A stretch of 7,584 nucleotides of DNA from Candidatus Cloacimonadota bacterium (lineage in GTDB: Bacteria; Cloacimonadota; Cloacimonadia; Cloacimonadales; WRIO01), in contig JAGOCT010000078.1 in the NCBI GenBank assembly GCA_017998585.1, forward strand, positions 1 to 7,584, given 5' to 3'. Position numbers and translations under genes: made by a program. The notes beneath the pieces were generated by a model. That model did not search any database. It was not told the origin of the DNA and saw nothing but the letters and a program-made list of their open reading frames with translations. Positions 7,504 to 7,584 of the stretch are shown here, one piece after another; the first letter of the stretch is position 1, and each line of letters begins with the position of its first letter.

Positions 7504-7519
7504 ATACAAATTAATGTAT
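7504..7519. repeat. Imperfect palindrome upstream of the candidate promoter
   Basis: ATACAAATTAATGTAT has perfect five-base arms (ATACA/TGTAT) around a six-base AT centre. Its place just upstream of a candidate -35 box would suit a regulator binding site. A second inverted repeat (TTATAAA/TTTATAA, 7458-7464 and 7475-7481) lies downstream. Both are short and A/T-dominated, so chance is a serious alternative. Confidence 0.25.
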
Positions 7520-7584
7520 TCTAAATAAGCATAAAAAATTGGCATGTTTCATCATCAATACATCAATATCCTGAAGTTATCATA

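Noticed and set aside
7447..7524. 25-codon plus-strand frame starting ATGCAAGGATCT
   Set aside because: Very short, no good ribosome binding site, no recognisable sequence, and opposite to the likely leader of coaX.
7544..7584. ATG open to the right edge on the plus strand, possibly a divergent gene
   Set aside because: Only about 13 codons are visible, with no purine-rich ribosome binding site before the ATG, so no gene can be supported.

Overview
The window is AT-rich bacterial DNA. It carries three closely packed genes, all on the minus strand, so transcription runs from high to low coordinates. In that order they are coaX (type III pantothenate kinase, complete), a very large sprA/sov homologue (outer-membrane translocon of the type IX secretion system, complete, 2041 codons), and the N-terminal 126 codons of an M20-family amidohydrolase cut by the left edge. 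The gaps are 20 bp or so (15 and 24 bp), each gene has its own purine-rich ribosome binding site, and no terminator is visible between them. They look like one transcription unit.

SprA is confined to the Fibrobacteres-Chlorobi-Bacteroidetes (FCB) assemblage and close relatives, so the organism is almost certainly an FCB-group bacterium with a two-membrane envelope. The protein is shorter than the roughly 2,400-residue SprA of Flavobacterium. It has several Asp/Asn/Gly-rich EF-hand-like loops, and its neighbours are not the ones familiar to me from Flavobacteriia (ruvA, gcvH). I lean toward a non-Bacteroidota FCB lineage such as Cloacimonadota, but this is inference from style and base composition.

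Layout: 1-380, partial M20 peptidase/amidohydrolase; 381-404, gap holding its ribosome binding site; 405-6530, sprA; 6531-6545, gap; 6546-7325, coaX; 7326-7584, AT-rich leader with weak candidate promoter elements and imperfect inverted repeats, but no convincing gene.

Functionally the three products do not form an obvious pathway: CoaX makes 4'-phosphopantothenate for CoA, SprA moves folded cargo proteins across the outer membrane, and the M20 enzyme hydrolyses N-acyl amino acids or related amides. The co-location may be housekeeping co-expression only. I see no mobile element, CRISPR array, tRNA or rRNA, and no clear evidence of a wholly new system. The points most worth a second look are the sprA locus itself, the EF-hand-like loops and the charged insert in SprA, and an Arg-to-Leu change at a conserved position of CoaX.
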